Assembly (NCBI GenBank): GCA_030611045.1
Contig: JAUWQN010000004.1
Span: 1 to 48,299 of the forward strand
Origin: Methanosarcinales archaeon
Lineage (GTDB): Archaea > Halobacteriota > Syntropharchaeia > Alkanophagales > Methanospirareceae
Reading direction: 5' to 3'
DNA length: 48,299 nucleotides
Part shown: piece after piece, positions 28,241-36,567 of the stretch
Layout of the letters: each line of letters starts with the position of its first letter
Numbering within the stretch: position 1 is the first letter of the stretch
Position numbers and translations under genes: made by a program
Notes under the pieces: model-generated
What the model saw: the letters and a program-made list of their open reading frames with translations, nothing else
Database searches by the model: none
What the model was told of the DNA's origin: nothing

Positions 28241-28630
28241 TTATTTTATGTCTATCTTGTATTTTCCCTCATAATGTAAAAAAGGTATCTCATTGGCAGG
28301 CTCAATCCGCCCCTTCGCCTTCAATTCTTCCGGTATTTTAAGTTCAATAGTTGAATAGTCCTCAAGGTCCATAATCTGCGCTGTATCTTCCAAAACTGAG
28401 AGCACCTGACCACTCCTTCGCTCTATTATTGGCACATACACCTTCGCAGTAACCGGTTGAACTGATGATCTTTTTTGCGAATCAAATACACCAATCACAT
28501 CCATTCTCGCTTTTGCCGCTCCATGCTTTCCTGGCTTTGAAGTGGTTATGCTCATTATCGTGCACGGCGCATCGTCTATAATAACGTATCTGCCTTCTTT
28601 TAACATCCTTACTTCTGTCTGTTCCTTCAT
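28241..28630 (-). CDS. eif5a: Translation initiation factor 5A
   Basis: Elongation factor that rescues stalled ribosomes at proline-rich sites. The hypusine loop is SKPGKHGAAKAR with the modified lysine at K35. The N-terminal SH3-like barrel and a C-terminal OB fold (VYVPIIERRSGQVLSVLEDT and LEDYSTIELKIPEELK) are complete in 129 residues. No deoxyhypusine synthase gene is in the window. A TATA-like element shared with the divergent membrane-protein gene lies at about 28705-28720. Confidence 0.97.
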   Translation of the reverse strand: MKEQTEVRMLKEGRYVIIDDAPCTIMSITTSKPGKHGAAKARMDVIGVFDSQKRSSVQPVTAKVYVPIIERRSGQVLSVLEDTAQIMDLEDYSTIELKIPEELKAKGRIEPANEIPFLHYEGKYKIDIK

Positions 28631-28704
28631 ATTTTATCTTACGCCTCCACCTATCCCTCCTTTTCTCTCTTTTCCTTGCGTCCCCATTTCTTTATGTTGC
28701 CTGC

Positions 28705-28720
28705 GATAAATTTATAAGTA
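28705..28720. promoter_or_regulatory. Shared divergent TATA region
   Basis: GATAAATTTATAAGTA is nearly symmetric and gives a TATA-like box on both strands. On the minus strand it would start transcription near 28690 for eIF5A, and on the plus strand near 28740 for the DUF21/CBS gene. Only 129 bp separate the two start codons. Confidence 0.4.
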
Positions 28721-28759
28721 CCTAAAACATAAATATAACCGGAGGGAATAAGAACTAAG

Positions 28760-29782
28760 GTGTCGTGGCTCATAGCAAAAATTATCGTTCTATTTGTGCT
28801 ACTACTACTGTCTGGATTCTTCGCTGGTTCCGAAACCGCTCTTATCAGGATGGGTAGGGTAAAAGCCAGGTCTCTGCTAAAAAGTGGTGTGAAAGGCGCT
28901 GATACCGTCCAGAAACTGGTGAACGAGCCAGACGCTTTGCTCACAACCGTGCTTATCGGTAACAATGTGGTAAACATCGCAGCGTCTGCATTGGCTACCT
29001 CTATAGCCATAGAGTATTTCGGCGTTTGGGGCGTAGGCATCGCAATAGGTGTGATGACTTTTTTGATCCTCACTTTTGGTGAGATCATACCAAAGACCCT
29101 TGCCGTATACCATGCAGAACGATTTTCTATCGCTGTTTCTAAGCCGTTGGCGATTTTGATTTTCGTATTGCGTCCTGTTACAAAAGTTCTTTCGGTTATG
29201 ACAAACGCTTTTGGTAAGATGTTAGGTTTGGAGATGAAGCAGAGAAGATTGCTCTCCGAGGAAGAGGTAAAGACGTTTCTTGATATAGGAGAAGAGGACG
29301 GAGCAATAGAAGAGGATGAGAAAGAGATGATAAACGGCGTGCTCAAGCTGGACTATATCATCGTAAAGAACGTGATGATCTCAAAGGAGGATATGGTTTG
29401 CCTCGAAGCTCATCAAAGTGTGGATTCCGCTGTAGAACTAATAAAAAAGTATGGATATTCAAGGATTCCTGTATTCGAGGGGACTGAGGACAACATTGTG
29501 GGGATTTTATATGCGAAGGATTTGCTGATAAGCGCGAATGATAGTACTTCTTCACTAAAAAAGCTGATGAAGCCTGCTCATTTTGTACCGGAAACAGCAC
29601 GAGTAGATGACCTTCTTAACAAATTTCGTGAGGGCAAATTTCACATCGCAATTGTCGTGGATGAAGAAGGAAGAACAAAGGGATTGGTTAGCTTAGAGGA
29701 CCTTTTAGAGGAGATAGTGGGGAGTATATATGATGAGTACGACGTGAAAAAAAATAAAAGGCCAAAAAATTGCAGGGAATAA
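28760..29782 (+). CDS. DUF21/CBS-pair membrane protein (CNNM/HlyC-CorC family)
   Basis: The N-terminal DUF21 transmembrane domain shows LLLLSGFFAGSETALIRMGR at residues 15-34, then VLIGNNVVNIAASALATSIA and LILTFGEIIPKTLAVYHAER, the conserved Na/Mg site region of CNNM transporters. A CBS pair follows at about 205-325 (VMISKEDMVCLEAHQSVDSA and VDEEGRTKGLVSLEDLLEEI). The C-terminal CorC/HlyC domain of many bacterial homologs is absent, so the protein ends at 340 residues. The GTG start follows GGAGGG at 13-nt spacing, a weak arrangement. Mg2+ or other cation export is inferred from family only. Confidence 0.9.
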   Translation: MSWLIAKIIVLFVLLLLSGFFAGSETALIRMGRVKARSLLKSGVKGADTVQKLVNEPDALLTTVLIGNNVVNIAASALATSIAIEYFGVWGVGIAIGVMTFLILTFGEIIPKTLAVYHAERFSIAVSKPLAILIFVLRPVTKVLSVMTNAFGKMLGLEMKQRRLLSEEEVKTFLDIGEEDGAIEEDEKEMINGVLKLDYIIVKNVMISKEDMVCLEAHQSVDSAVELIKKYGYSRIPVFEGTEDNIVGILYAKDLLISANDSTSSLKKLMKPAHFVPETARVDDLLNKFREGKFHIAIVVDEEGRTKGLVSLEDLLEEIVGSIYDEYDVKKNKRPKNCRE

Positions 29783-29818
29783 GATAGAATCAATACAACA
29801 GCACAGCAGCGTACAGAC

Positions 29819-29905
29819 TTACTTCTTATATCTCATCTTCTTGCGTCTCTTCTTCAACTTGTGCTTCCGCATCTTTGCCAGCTTTCGCTTCTTTCCACAG
29901 GGAAT
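29819..29905 (-). CDS. 28-residue basic protein, AURKAIP1/COX24 (mS38-like) family, ATT start
   Basis: A minus-strand frame reads (M)PCGKKRKLAKMRKHKLKK, then RRKKMRYKK and TAA. This matches the AURKAIP1/COX24 pattern of tiny basic proteins known from Bacteroidetes (MP-GKKRKRHKMATHKRKKRLRKNRHKKK type) and from the mitoribosomal protein mS38, which bind rRNA near the decoding site. The first codon aligned to the family Met is ATT at 29905. AGGTGGTGA lies six bases upstream, a good Shine-Dalgarno distance, and an in-frame TGA closes the frame just above. There is no in-frame ATG until residue 12. Over half of the residues are Lys or Arg. The family call rests on my recollection of the pattern and needs a profile search. 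Confidence 0.7.
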   Translation of the reverse strand: MPCGKKRKLAKMRKHKLKKRRKKMRYKK

Positions 29906-30007
29906 TTGAAATCACCACCTATCATATCCGTTATTTATTACTCAGTTATAATTAATTAATATATAAATATTTTATTAGTGTGAGAAAGACATTGGGATGG
30001 AGATGAG

Positions 30008-30682
30008 ATGGGGAGGATAGAGAGGCCACCAAGTTGGATATTGAAATACCGTGAAAGGATAGAGCAGGGAAAGATAACCGTGGATGCGATTCTGGGGGAG
30101 GAGAACAAGATACGAGAGGTGCCAATAAAGATCTCATCAGTGACGAGAGCGATAAATGCCCTAGGACATCCTATTACAGGGATGCGAAGAGGAAAGATGG
30201 CTGAAGTGAAAGAGGGGGAAGCGAAGGGAAGCGTTGAATCCGGCGAAAAAACAGAAAAGATAGAAAGAGGTCCGGAATGGCTACAGAAATACCGTGAAAG
30301 GATAGAGCAGGGAAAGATAACCGTGGATGCGATTCTGGAGGAGGAGAACAAGATACGAGAGGTGCCGATAAAACGGTCTTCAGTGACGAGAGCGGTAAAT
30401 TCTATGGGGTACCCCATTACAGGGATGCGAAAGGAGAGAAGGAAAGAAGCAAAAGAAGTAGAAAAAACAAAAAAAACAGGCGGGGCAGAAGCGGTTGTTT
30501 ATTCTTCCAGCATTGGTAAACTATCGGCAGCGACGGCGAAGAGATTTAATGAGATAAAGAAGAGCTGGGAGGAAGACTTAGATAAATCCCTGCATAATGA
30601 CTATTTTGTTAACATACTCCTTGCGTTAGCAAAGCTCGCTGAACACGGGAAATCACTTGCGCCAGTGACAGTGAATAGATAA
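30008..30682 (+). CDS. Unrecognised protein with two near-identical internal repeats
   Basis: 224 residues. Two units of about 50 residues (around 10-60 and 91-141) share KYRERIEQGKITVDAIL, EENKIREVPIK, SSVTRA and GYPITGMR. The spacing is 81 codons (243 bp). The last part has IGKLSAATAKRFNEIKKSWE and KSLHNDYFVNILLALAKLAE, a helical segment. The unit is basic and its SSVTRAVNSMGYPI end looks like a helix-turn-helix, which suggests nucleic-acid binding, but I do not recognise a family. It lies 11 bp upstream of mfnD and may be cotranscribed. The promoter region before it is AT-rich (ATATATAAATATTTT near 29970). Confidence 0.75.
   Translation: MGRIERPPSWILKYRERIEQGKITVDAILGEENKIREVPIKISSVTRAINALGHPITGMRRGKMAEVKEGEAKGSVESGEKTEKIERGPEWLQKYRERIEQGKITVDAILEEENKIREVPIKRSSVTRAVNSMGYPITGMRKERRKEAKEVEKTKKTGGAEAVVYSSSIGKLSAATAKRFNEIKKSWEEDLDKSLHNDYFVNILLALAKLAEHGKSLAPVTVNR
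30021..30190 (+). repeat. Intragenic tandem duplication, unit 1
   Basis: From about 30043 the first 80 bases (GAAATACCGTGAAAGGATAG onwards) match unit 2 at 30286 with a single mismatch. Similarity then falls gradually to about 30186, ending in the shared ATTACAGGGATGCGAA. High identity at synonymous sites means recent duplication or gene conversion. Confidence 0.9.
30264..30433 (+). repeat. Intragenic tandem duplication, unit 2
   Basis: Second unit, 243 bp downstream of unit 1 and in the same frame. Unit 1 and unit 2 are joined by a roughly 30-residue acidic, Glu- and Lys-rich linker. The centre of unit 2 differs at KRSSVTRAVNSM against KISSVTRAINAL in unit 1. Confidence 0.9.
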
Positions 30683-30693
30683 GATAAAATAGA

Positions 30694-31611
30694 ATGCGGA
30701 TACTGGTAGCTGAGTATGCAGTAGGTGGGGGCGAGGGGAATAGCGTCTCGTTATTAAGAGAAGGAAAAGCGATGCTTTCAACGCTAAAAGAGGGATTTGA
30801 GCGGATGGGACATGAAGTTGTCTATCCAGAGGCGGAAACTGATTTTGAAGCAGCGGTGGATAAGCTATCAAAGGAGAGCGATGCAGGCATTGTTATCGCT
30901 CCTGATGATAAGTTATGCGCGCTTACAGAGCTTATTGAGTCGAATACAGTCAATTTGGGCAGTCCTTCAGATTCTATAAAAATATGCGCTGATAAGATGC
31001 TGACATCAAAAATTTTAAGAGGAGAAGGAATACCTGTGCCTAGAATTGTATCAGTGGAAGAAGTAGAAAGAAATGAAGAGCGGAGGTACGTGAGTAAGCC
31101 GCGGTATGGGTGTGCATCTGAAGACATTTTTATACTGAATGCAGAGAAATATCAAAAAGTTCTATCCCACTACAATAATGCTGATCATATTATCACCGAA
31201 TTCGCAATCGGGGATGATATAAGCAGCAGCATCATTGTGGGGAAATCCTCGGTATTGCCACTAACAATAAACAAGCAATTTATAAGAACAGAGGGAGAAC
31301 GCCTGCGCTACGAAGGGGGATTCGTTCCTTATTTTATAGGGCGTGAAGCCGAGAGCGAGATAATGCGCATAAGTAAGAGGGTGGTAACCATACTTCACTG
31401 CAGAGGCTATGTGGGGATAGATTTCGTATTGGGTGAAGATGGAACGGCATACGTTGTGGACGTGAATCCTAGACCTACAACGTCAATCGTAGGAATAGCA
31501 AAGGTGTTGAATTATGAGGTGCCGGATTTGATATTACGAGCAAAGTTTGGAACGTTACCTATGGCGGGGGGCGTAAAAACCGAAGGACGTTTCGTTTTCA
31601 ATCTCTCGTAG
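30694..31611 (+). CDS. mfnD: Tyramine-L-glutamate ligase, methanofuran biosynthesis
   Basis: ATP-grasp enzyme joining glutamate to tyramine in the side chain of methanofuran. The start MRILVAEYAVGGGEGNSVSL is the typical MfnD opening. The domain continues with SDSIKICADKMLTSKILRGE, GIPVPRIVSVEEVERNE, KPRYGCASEDIFIL and the Mg/ATP site VGIDFVLGEDG then VVDVNPRPTTSIVGIAKVLN. At 305 residues it has normal length. Its presence implies a C1-carrier pathway of the methanogenic type. No other methanofuran gene is in the window. Confidence 0.88.
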   Translation: MRILVAEYAVGGGEGNSVSLLREGKAMLSTLKEGFERMGHEVVYPEAETDFEAAVDKLSKESDAGIVIAPDDKLCALTELIESNTVNLGSPSDSIKICADKMLTSKILRGEGIPVPRIVSVEEVERNEERRYVSKPRYGCASEDIFILNAEKYQKVLSHYNNADHIITEFAIGDDISSSIIVGKSSVLPLTINKQFIRTEGERLRYEGGFVPYFIGREAESEIMRISKRVVTILHCRGYVGIDFVLGEDGTAYVVDVNPRPTTSIVGIAKVLNYEVPDLILRAKFGTLPMAGGVKTEGRFVFNLS

Positions 31612-31690
31612 AGAGTTATGGCACTTTCTCAAAGAGATTTATCTTTTAAAAATAATGCTTTCTTTTAGTTAGCGAGTAAAGAGTGAAAAG

Positions 31691-32119
31691 ATGCGCAAAG
31701 TCAAGAAAATTGAGGGAATAGCAAAGGATACCTTGGATTTCATTCTGGAAGTGTGCAAATCTAATCATCCACGGGAATTCATAGGGATGCTGTGCACTGA
31801 TGGGGATCTTATAACCGACGTTTTTTTTCTCCCTGGCACGATTTCATCCGATGAAAATGCAATTATACGAATGGACATGATGCCGATGGGGCTTCACTAT
31901 GTCGGGTCTGTTCACAGTCATCCCCATCCAGCAGCGACTATACCTTCAGAGCAAGATTTGTTGATGTTCTCCAAAACAGGGAATTATCATATCATCGTAT
32001 GTTATCCTTATGAAGAGCGCAACTGGAAATGTTATAATCCTAAAGGAGAAGAGAGGGCGCTAAAAATAGCGGAAAGGGAGTTAGAGATGTTGAAAGTAGG
32101 GGGCGAGCAGCAATGGTAA
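31691..32119 (+). CDS. JAMM/MPN domain metalloprotease (JAB1/Rpn11-like)
   Basis: A compact 142-residue JAB1/MPN+ domain. The complete zinc signature is present: Glu29 in HPREFIGML, then VGSVHSHPHPAATIPSEQDL with His75, His77, Ser86 and Asp89. In eukaryotes this fold removes ubiquitin at the proteasome lid; archaeal relatives cleave ubiquitin-like SAMP conjugates or act in sulfur transfer. The gene overlaps ribL by 7 bp and leads into nikR and psmB, so it is expressed together with the 20S proteasome beta subunit. No ubiquitin-like gene is visible here. Confidence 0.92.
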   Translation: MRKVKKIEGIAKDTLDFILEVCKSNHPREFIGMLCTDGDLITDVFFLPGTISSDENAIIRMDMMPMGLHYVGSVHSHPHPAATIPSEQDLLMFSKTGNYHIIVCYPYEERNWKCYNPKGEERALKIAERELEMLKVGGEQQW

Positions 32120-32535
32120 GGGTTTTGGCAACAGGGACATTTGAAATACTTCATCCGGGGCATTTACTTTTCTTGGAGGAAGCGAAGAAACTGGGTGATG
32201 AGCTCTTCGTTATTATTGGAAGAGAAGTAAACGTGAGGAAGCGAAAAAGAACGCCGATTATACCAGAGGAGCAGAGGTTGCAGATGGTCTCAGCTTTGAA
32301 AATGGTGGACAAAGCGATGTTGGGTAGCGAAAAAGATATATATGCACCTTTATATAGTATAAATCCGGATATAATAGCATTAGGTTATGATCAGGCTTTC
32401 GATGAAGAGAAGCTGGAGCGGGAGCTTAGAGAAAGAGGCTTTCATTCAAAGGTTATCCGTATAAAAAAGCATAATTCAAATGCCTTTTGTAAGGCTGAAG
32501 AGATTATAAAAAGAATATTGGGATCCGTGGAGTGA
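32113..32535 (+). CDS. ribL: FAD synthetase (archaeal nucleotidyltransferase)
   Basis: A 140-residue nucleotidyltransferase of the cytidylyltransferase-like fold that adenylates FMN. The motif MVRVLATGTFEILHPGHLLF contains HxGH as H14PGH17; the second motif IPEEQRLQMVSALKMVDKAM and the NPDIIALGYDQ turn are conserved. Length and Cys content (one, near the C-terminus) are similar to the RibL group. A glycerol-3-phosphate cytidylyltransferase is the main alternative. It overlaps the JAMM gene by 7 bp and nikR by 4 bp. Confidence 0.88.
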   Translation: MVRVLATGTFEILHPGHLLFLEEAKKLGDELFVIIGREVNVRKRKRTPIIPEEQRLQMVSALKMVDKAMLGSEKDIYAPLYSINPDIIALGYDQAFDEEKLERELRERGFHSKVIRIKKHNSNAFCKAEEIIKRILGSVE

Positions 32536-32963
32536 GGAAAATGGGAGAAGAGCGTGGATTGACTCGAATAGGGGTGTCTCTACCCTCAAATCTGTTGAAC
32601 AAGTTTGACACGATAATAAGAGGGCGGGGGTACTCATCGAGGTCTGAAGGAATACGAGATGCGATTAGAGCCTATATCGTAGAGTATGAATGGATGGAGC
32701 GTGAATCCGGTGAGGAGATAGGGACAGTGACCTATCTCTATGACCACGACCAAAGGGGATTGGGCGATGAACTAACTGAAGTGCAACACCATTTTATAGG
32801 CATGATAAAGTCGTCAACACACATTCATTTAGACAAGGAGAATTGTTTTGAGATAATAGTGACACAGGGAGATGCGAAGAAGATAAAGGAGTTGGCGGAA
32901 AATATAATGAGTTTGAAAGGGGTTAAACATGTGAAGTTGACAACAACTCATGGAGGAATATAA
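32532..32963 (+). CDS. nikR: Nickel-responsive transcriptional regulator
   Basis: Ribbon-helix-helix DNA-binding N-terminus (LTRIGVSLPSNLLNKFDTII, RGYSSRSEGIRDAIRAYIVE) joined to an ACT-like nickel domain. Ligands fit the NikR pattern: QHH at 85-87, THIHLD with His97 and His99, and Cys105 in KENCFEIIV. The protein would repress or tune nickel uptake genes when Ni is replete; F430 and hydrogenase enzymes make nickel central to methanogen-related cells. Its GTG start at 32532 overlaps the ribL stop by 4 bp; an ATG nine bases later is an alternative. It ends 3 bp before psmB. Confidence 0.95.
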   Translation: MRKMGEERGLTRIGVSLPSNLLNKFDTIIRGRGYSSRSEGIRDAIRAYIVEYEWMERESGEEIGTVTYLYDHDQRGLGDELTEVQHHFIGMIKSSTHIHLDKENCFEIIVTQGDAKKIKELAENIMSLKGVKHVKLTTTHGGI

Positions 32964-32966
32964 ACA

Positions 32967-33602
32967 ATGGAAATAATGGATCAAGTAAAGAAGGGAACGA
33001 CTACCGTTGGTTTAATCTGTGATGGTGGTGTGGTGCTGGCGAGCGAGAAGAGAGCGACAATGGGCTCTTTTATTGCTTCTAAAGCAGCGAAGAAGATCTA
33101 TCAGGTGGACGACCGTCTGGGAATAACAACGGCTGGGATAGTAGGAGATGCGCAGGCACTGATTAGAATGATGTCAGTAGAGGGGAAACTTTACAAGCTA
33201 CGAAGAGACGAGCCTATGACGATAAAAGCAATGGCAACGTTGATGTCTAATGTGCTGAACGGGCAGCGGTTCTACCCATATATCGTGCAACTCCTGCTCG
33301 GAGGCATTGACAGGAATGGGGCACATGTATTCTCGATAGATCCTCTTGGAGGCAATACCGAGGAGAAGGAAGCAGCATCCACGGGTTCTGGTTCTCCTAT
33401 TGCCTATGGTGTGCTGGAGGATAGATATTCAAAAGGCATGTCGCTGGAAGATGGGACAGCGCTCGCGATAAAGGCATTGTATTCTGCGATAAGGAGGGAC
33501 AGCGCCTCAGGCGGGGATATGGAAGTGGTTGTGATAACTGAGGATAAGTATGAGACGTTAAGCGAGGAGAAGATAAAAAAGATAATGAATTCTCTTAACT
33601 GA
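32967..33602 (+). CDS. psmB: Proteasome beta subunit
   Basis: Catalytic subunit of the 20S proteasome. After a short 10-residue propeptide (MEIMDQVKKG) autocleavage exposes Thr11 in TTTVGLICDGGVVLASEKRA; the Asp/Lys catalytic system (D27 and K43 region) and the GSGSPIAYGVLEDRY motif near residues 139-153 are conserved. Length of 211 residues is typical. It ends a series of tightly spaced genes with JAMM, ribL and nikR. No alpha subunit lies in the window. Confidence 0.97.
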   Translation: MEIMDQVKKGTTTVGLICDGGVVLASEKRATMGSFIASKAAKKIYQVDDRLGITTAGIVGDAQALIRMMSVEGKLYKLRRDEPMTIKAMATLMSNVLNGQRFYPYIVQLLLGGIDRNGAHVFSIDPLGGNTEEKEAASTGSGSPIAYGVLEDRYSKGMSLEDGTALAIKALYSAIRRDSASGGDMEVVVITEDKYETLSEEKIKKIMNSLN

Positions 33603-33765
33603 TTCTTTATTCTGGTATTTGTTAGGATTTACGAAGAGGAACAAGAAGAAAGTAGGGCACTCGTGCCGTTAACGGGTAAAAGTAAGGATTGAAATATATG
33701 GCCCTATAAAGTAAATGGACGCAGCAGTGGACTAAACAAAAAAACGATTGAGGAGATAATGGACA

Positions 33766-35652
33766 ATGCCAGCGGAAGAAACGCTTTTGGAATTAAAGAG
33801 GAGAATAGCAGAGTTATTACCGGATACTGTGAGCATTACCGGTGTGGAATTTGAAGGATCAGAACTCGTTATATACACAGAAGACACGCAGACCTTCGTT
33901 GACGATGGTGCTATAGTTCGAACATTAGCGAAGGAATTGAAGAAGAGGATATCGGTTCGGCCAAGTAGCGATATACTGATGGATCCGGAAAAGGCCTCTA
34001 AGGTTATTCATGATATTATACCTGAGGAGGGCGGCATAAAAGATATTTATTTTGATATGGACAAGGCAGAGGTAATAATAGAAGCCGAAAAGCCTGGATT
34101 GGTGATAGGCACGCATGGAACAACACTGAGAGAAGTCGCAAAGGTGATAGGATGGCGACCTAACGTTATCAGAGCACCACCAATAGAATCGTCAATAATA
34201 AAAAGCATAAGGCGATATCTACGGGAGGAGAGCGAATTCAGGAAGGACTTTCTGAAAAAAGTCGGAAGGAAGATATACAGAGATAAGACAAAAGAAGATG
34301 AATGGCTGCGTGTAACAGCCTTAGGTGGATGCAGAGAGGTAGGGAGAAATTCATTCATGCTTTCTACGCCGGAGACGAAGATTTTAATAGATTGTGGAGT
34401 GAGTGTGGGCTCAGAGGGAACGCCGTACCTGTATGCTCCTGAAGTATTACCGATAAGTGATATAGATGCTGTAGTAATAACGCATGCACATCTTGATCAC
34501 TCTGGCTTAGTGCCTCTTTTATTCTTATACGGGTATGACGGCCCCGTTTACATGACACAACCAACGAGAGACCTTACGGCACTCCTGCTGCTTGACTATA
34601 TAGAGGTTTCAGCACGGGAGGGAAAGAAGATACCGTATAAGTCATCCTTTATACGAGATACGATAAGACATACGATTCCGTTGAAGTATGGAGATGTAAC
34701 AGATATAGCACCTGATGTGAAGCTCACCCTTTACAATGCAGGGCACATACTGGGTTCTTCGGTTGCGTATTTCCATGCAGGTAGGGGGCTTTATAATATC
34801 GCATTTACTGGTGACATCAAGTATGAGCGCACGTTTCTTTTCGACCCGGCATTCAATGGTTTTTCAAGGCTTGAAGCATTGGTTATGGAATCTACGTACG
34901 GCGGTATGAATGACTTACAGCCGTCGAGACGAGAAGCGGAGACGAATTTAAAAGAGGAGATAGAGCGGACGATAAAGAAAGGGGGAAAAGTTATAATACC
35001 TGCTTTTGCGGTCGGTCGTTCGCAAGAGGTGATGATAGCATTGGAAGTGATGCAATTGGAGGTGCCGGTGTATTTAGACGGTATGATATGGGAGGCGACA
35101 GCAGTTCATACTGCATATCCTGAGTATCTCAACAAGAGTCTAAAGAATTCTATATTTCAGGGAAAGAACCCATTCTTATCTGATATTTTTGTTCAAGTGA
35201 ACGATGCAGAAAAGAGGAAGGAGGTGATAGATGAGAAGGAACCCTCTATTATACTTTCTACTTCGGGCATGCTAAACGGCGGTCCTGTGCTTGAATATCT
35301 GAAAGGACTTGCCGGAGATGAAAAAAATACTCTTGTCTTTGTTGGTTACCAAGCGGAAGGAACGCTTGGTAGGAGGATACAGAAGGGGTGGACTGAGATG
35401 CAGTTTTCAAATGAGGGCAGGGTGGTTAATATAAAAGTAGAGATGGATATAGCGACGATAGATGGTTTTTCTGGACATTCTGACCGTAATCAATTGGTTG
35501 AATACGTGAGGCGGATACGACCTCTACCGTCCAAGGTGATGTGCATGCATGGGGAGAATAGCAAATGTATTGCATTGGCAAGTGGAATACACAAGAAGCT
35601 CAATATAGAAACGGTAGCGCCTATGAACTTGGAGACTATACGATTAGTATAA
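33766..35652 (+). CDS. Archaeal CPSF-type ribonuclease aCPSF1
   Basis: Metallo-beta-lactamase/beta-CASP nuclease linked to 3'-end formation and transcription termination at U-rich sites in archaea. Two N-terminal KH domains (about residues 1-145; [20 protein letters not shown] is the GxxG loop of the second) are followed by the catalytic core: [40 protein letters not shown] near residue 240, [13 protein letters not shown] and VMESTYGG. The beta-CASP part has [13 protein letters not shown] and [14 protein letters not shown], ending [20 protein letters not shown] and MCMHGE. Length of 628 residues is normal. It has its own 163-bp upstream region and a TATA-like AAATATATGG near 33694-33703. Confidence 0.96.
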   Translation: MPAEETLLELKRRIAELLPDTVSITGVEFEGSELVIYTEDTQTFVDDGAIVRTLAKELKKRISVRPSSDILMDPEKASKVIHDIIPEEGGIKDIYFDMDKAEVIIEAEKPGLVIGTHGTTLREVAKVIGWRPNVIRAPPIESSIIKSIRRYLREESEFRKDFLKKVGRKIYRDKTKEDEWLRVTALGGCREVGRNSFMLSTPETKILIDCGVSVGSEGTPYLYAPEVLPISDIDAVVITHAHLDHSGLVPLLFLYGYDGPVYMTQPTRDLTALLLLDYIEVSAREGKKIPYKSSFIRDTIRHTIPLKYGDVTDIAPDVKLTLYNAGHILGSSVAYFHAGRGLYNIAFTGDIKYERTFLFDPAFNGFSRLEALVMESTYGGMNDLQPSRREAETNLKEEIERTIKKGGKVIIPAFAVGRSQEVMIALEVMQLEVPVYLDGMIWEATAVHTAYPEYLNKSLKNSIFQGKNPFLSDIFVQVNDAEKRKEVIDEKEPSIILSTSGMLNGGPVLEYLKGLAGDEKNTLVFVGYQAEGTLGRRIQKGWTEMQFSNEGRVVNIKVEMDIATIDGFSGHSDRNQLVEYVRRIRPLPSKVMCMHGENSKCIALASGIHKKLNIETVAPMNLETIRLV

Positions 35653-35733
35653 GGATAAATGCGAATTGCAAACTAAATGGTGGGGTATAAAAGTAAAGAC
35701 ATAGGATAGGAAAGAGGTAGGAGGGAAGAGAAA

Positions 35734-36555
35734 GTGACAAGTATAAGAGAGAGAATGGAGGGGATGGGCATAGGGAAGAGTATACGGATGGAAAGGATCG
35801 TAGACCGGAAGAGCGGGAGAAGTGTTGTTGTTCCAATGGATCATGGGGTAACATCAGGTCCAATATACGGATTGACGGACATGAGGAGCGCAGTGAATGC
35901 AGTAGCAGAAGGAGGAGCAAATGCGGTTCTCTTGCATAAGGGTATTGTAATAGCCGGCCATCGGAGATATGGTAAAGATATAGGGCTCATAATACACCTA
36001 TCTGCGAGCACTTCGTTGGGACCAGACCCCTTAAACAAAGTTATCGTTGCGACGGTAGAAGAAGCGATAAAGTTAGGCGCGGATGCAGTCTCAATGCACG
36101 TGAATGTAGGTGCGAAGAACGAGCCGGATATGCTTGAGGCACTTGGGATGATCACACTGGTATGTGAGGAGTGGGGCATGCCCCTTTTGGCGATGATGTA
36201 TCCGCGTGGTAAAAAGGTAAAGAATGAGCATGATCCAGAGCTGGTGATGCATGCGGCTCGTGTTGGTGCTGAACTTGGCGCTGATGTGATAAAGACAAAT
36301 TATACTGGTGACCCTGATTCCTTCAAGGATGTAATACGCAGTTGTCCAGTGCCCGTGATCATAGCAGGAGGGCCCAAGGCGAATACGGATGCGGAAGTGA
36401 TGAAGATGGTAGAAGATGCTATTTCCGCGGGTGCCTCTGGTGTGTCGATAGGTAGAAATGTGTTTCAGCATAAGAACCCGGCAGATATGACGAAAGCAAT
36501 GTGTAAGATAGTGCATGAAGGCATTTCAGCAGAAGAGGCAATGGGAATGCTATAA
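35734..36555 (+). CDS. 2-amino-3,7-dideoxy-D-threo-hept-6-ulosonate synthase
   Basis: Class I aldolase of the archaeal aromatic pathway, condensing aspartate semialdehyde with a 6-deoxy-5-ketofructose-phosphate-derived unit. The family start [20 protein letters not shown] and [18 protein letters not shown] are clear; Schiff-base lysine is in [16 protein letters not shown], and [20 protein letters not shown] is the phosphate site. The GTG start is preceded by GGAGGGAAGAGAAA. It precedes 3-dehydroquinate synthase II by 12 bp, which separates it from plain fructose-bisphosphate aldolase. Length 273. Confidence 0.93.
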   Translation: MTSIRERMEGMGIGKSIRMERIVDRKSGRSVVVPMDHGVTSGPIYGLTDMRSAVNAVAEGGANAVLLHKGIVIAGHRRYGKDIGLIIHLSASTSLGPDPLNKVIVATVEEAIKLGADAVSMHVNVGAKNEPDMLEALGMITLVCEEWGMPLLAMMYPRGKKVKNEHDPELVMHAARVGAELGADVIKTNYTGDPDSFKDVIRSCPVPVIIAGGPKANTDAEVMKMVEDAISAGASGVSIGRNVFQHKNPADMTKAMCKIVHEGISAEEAMGML

Positions 36556-36567
36556 AAAGGTGCGGAA

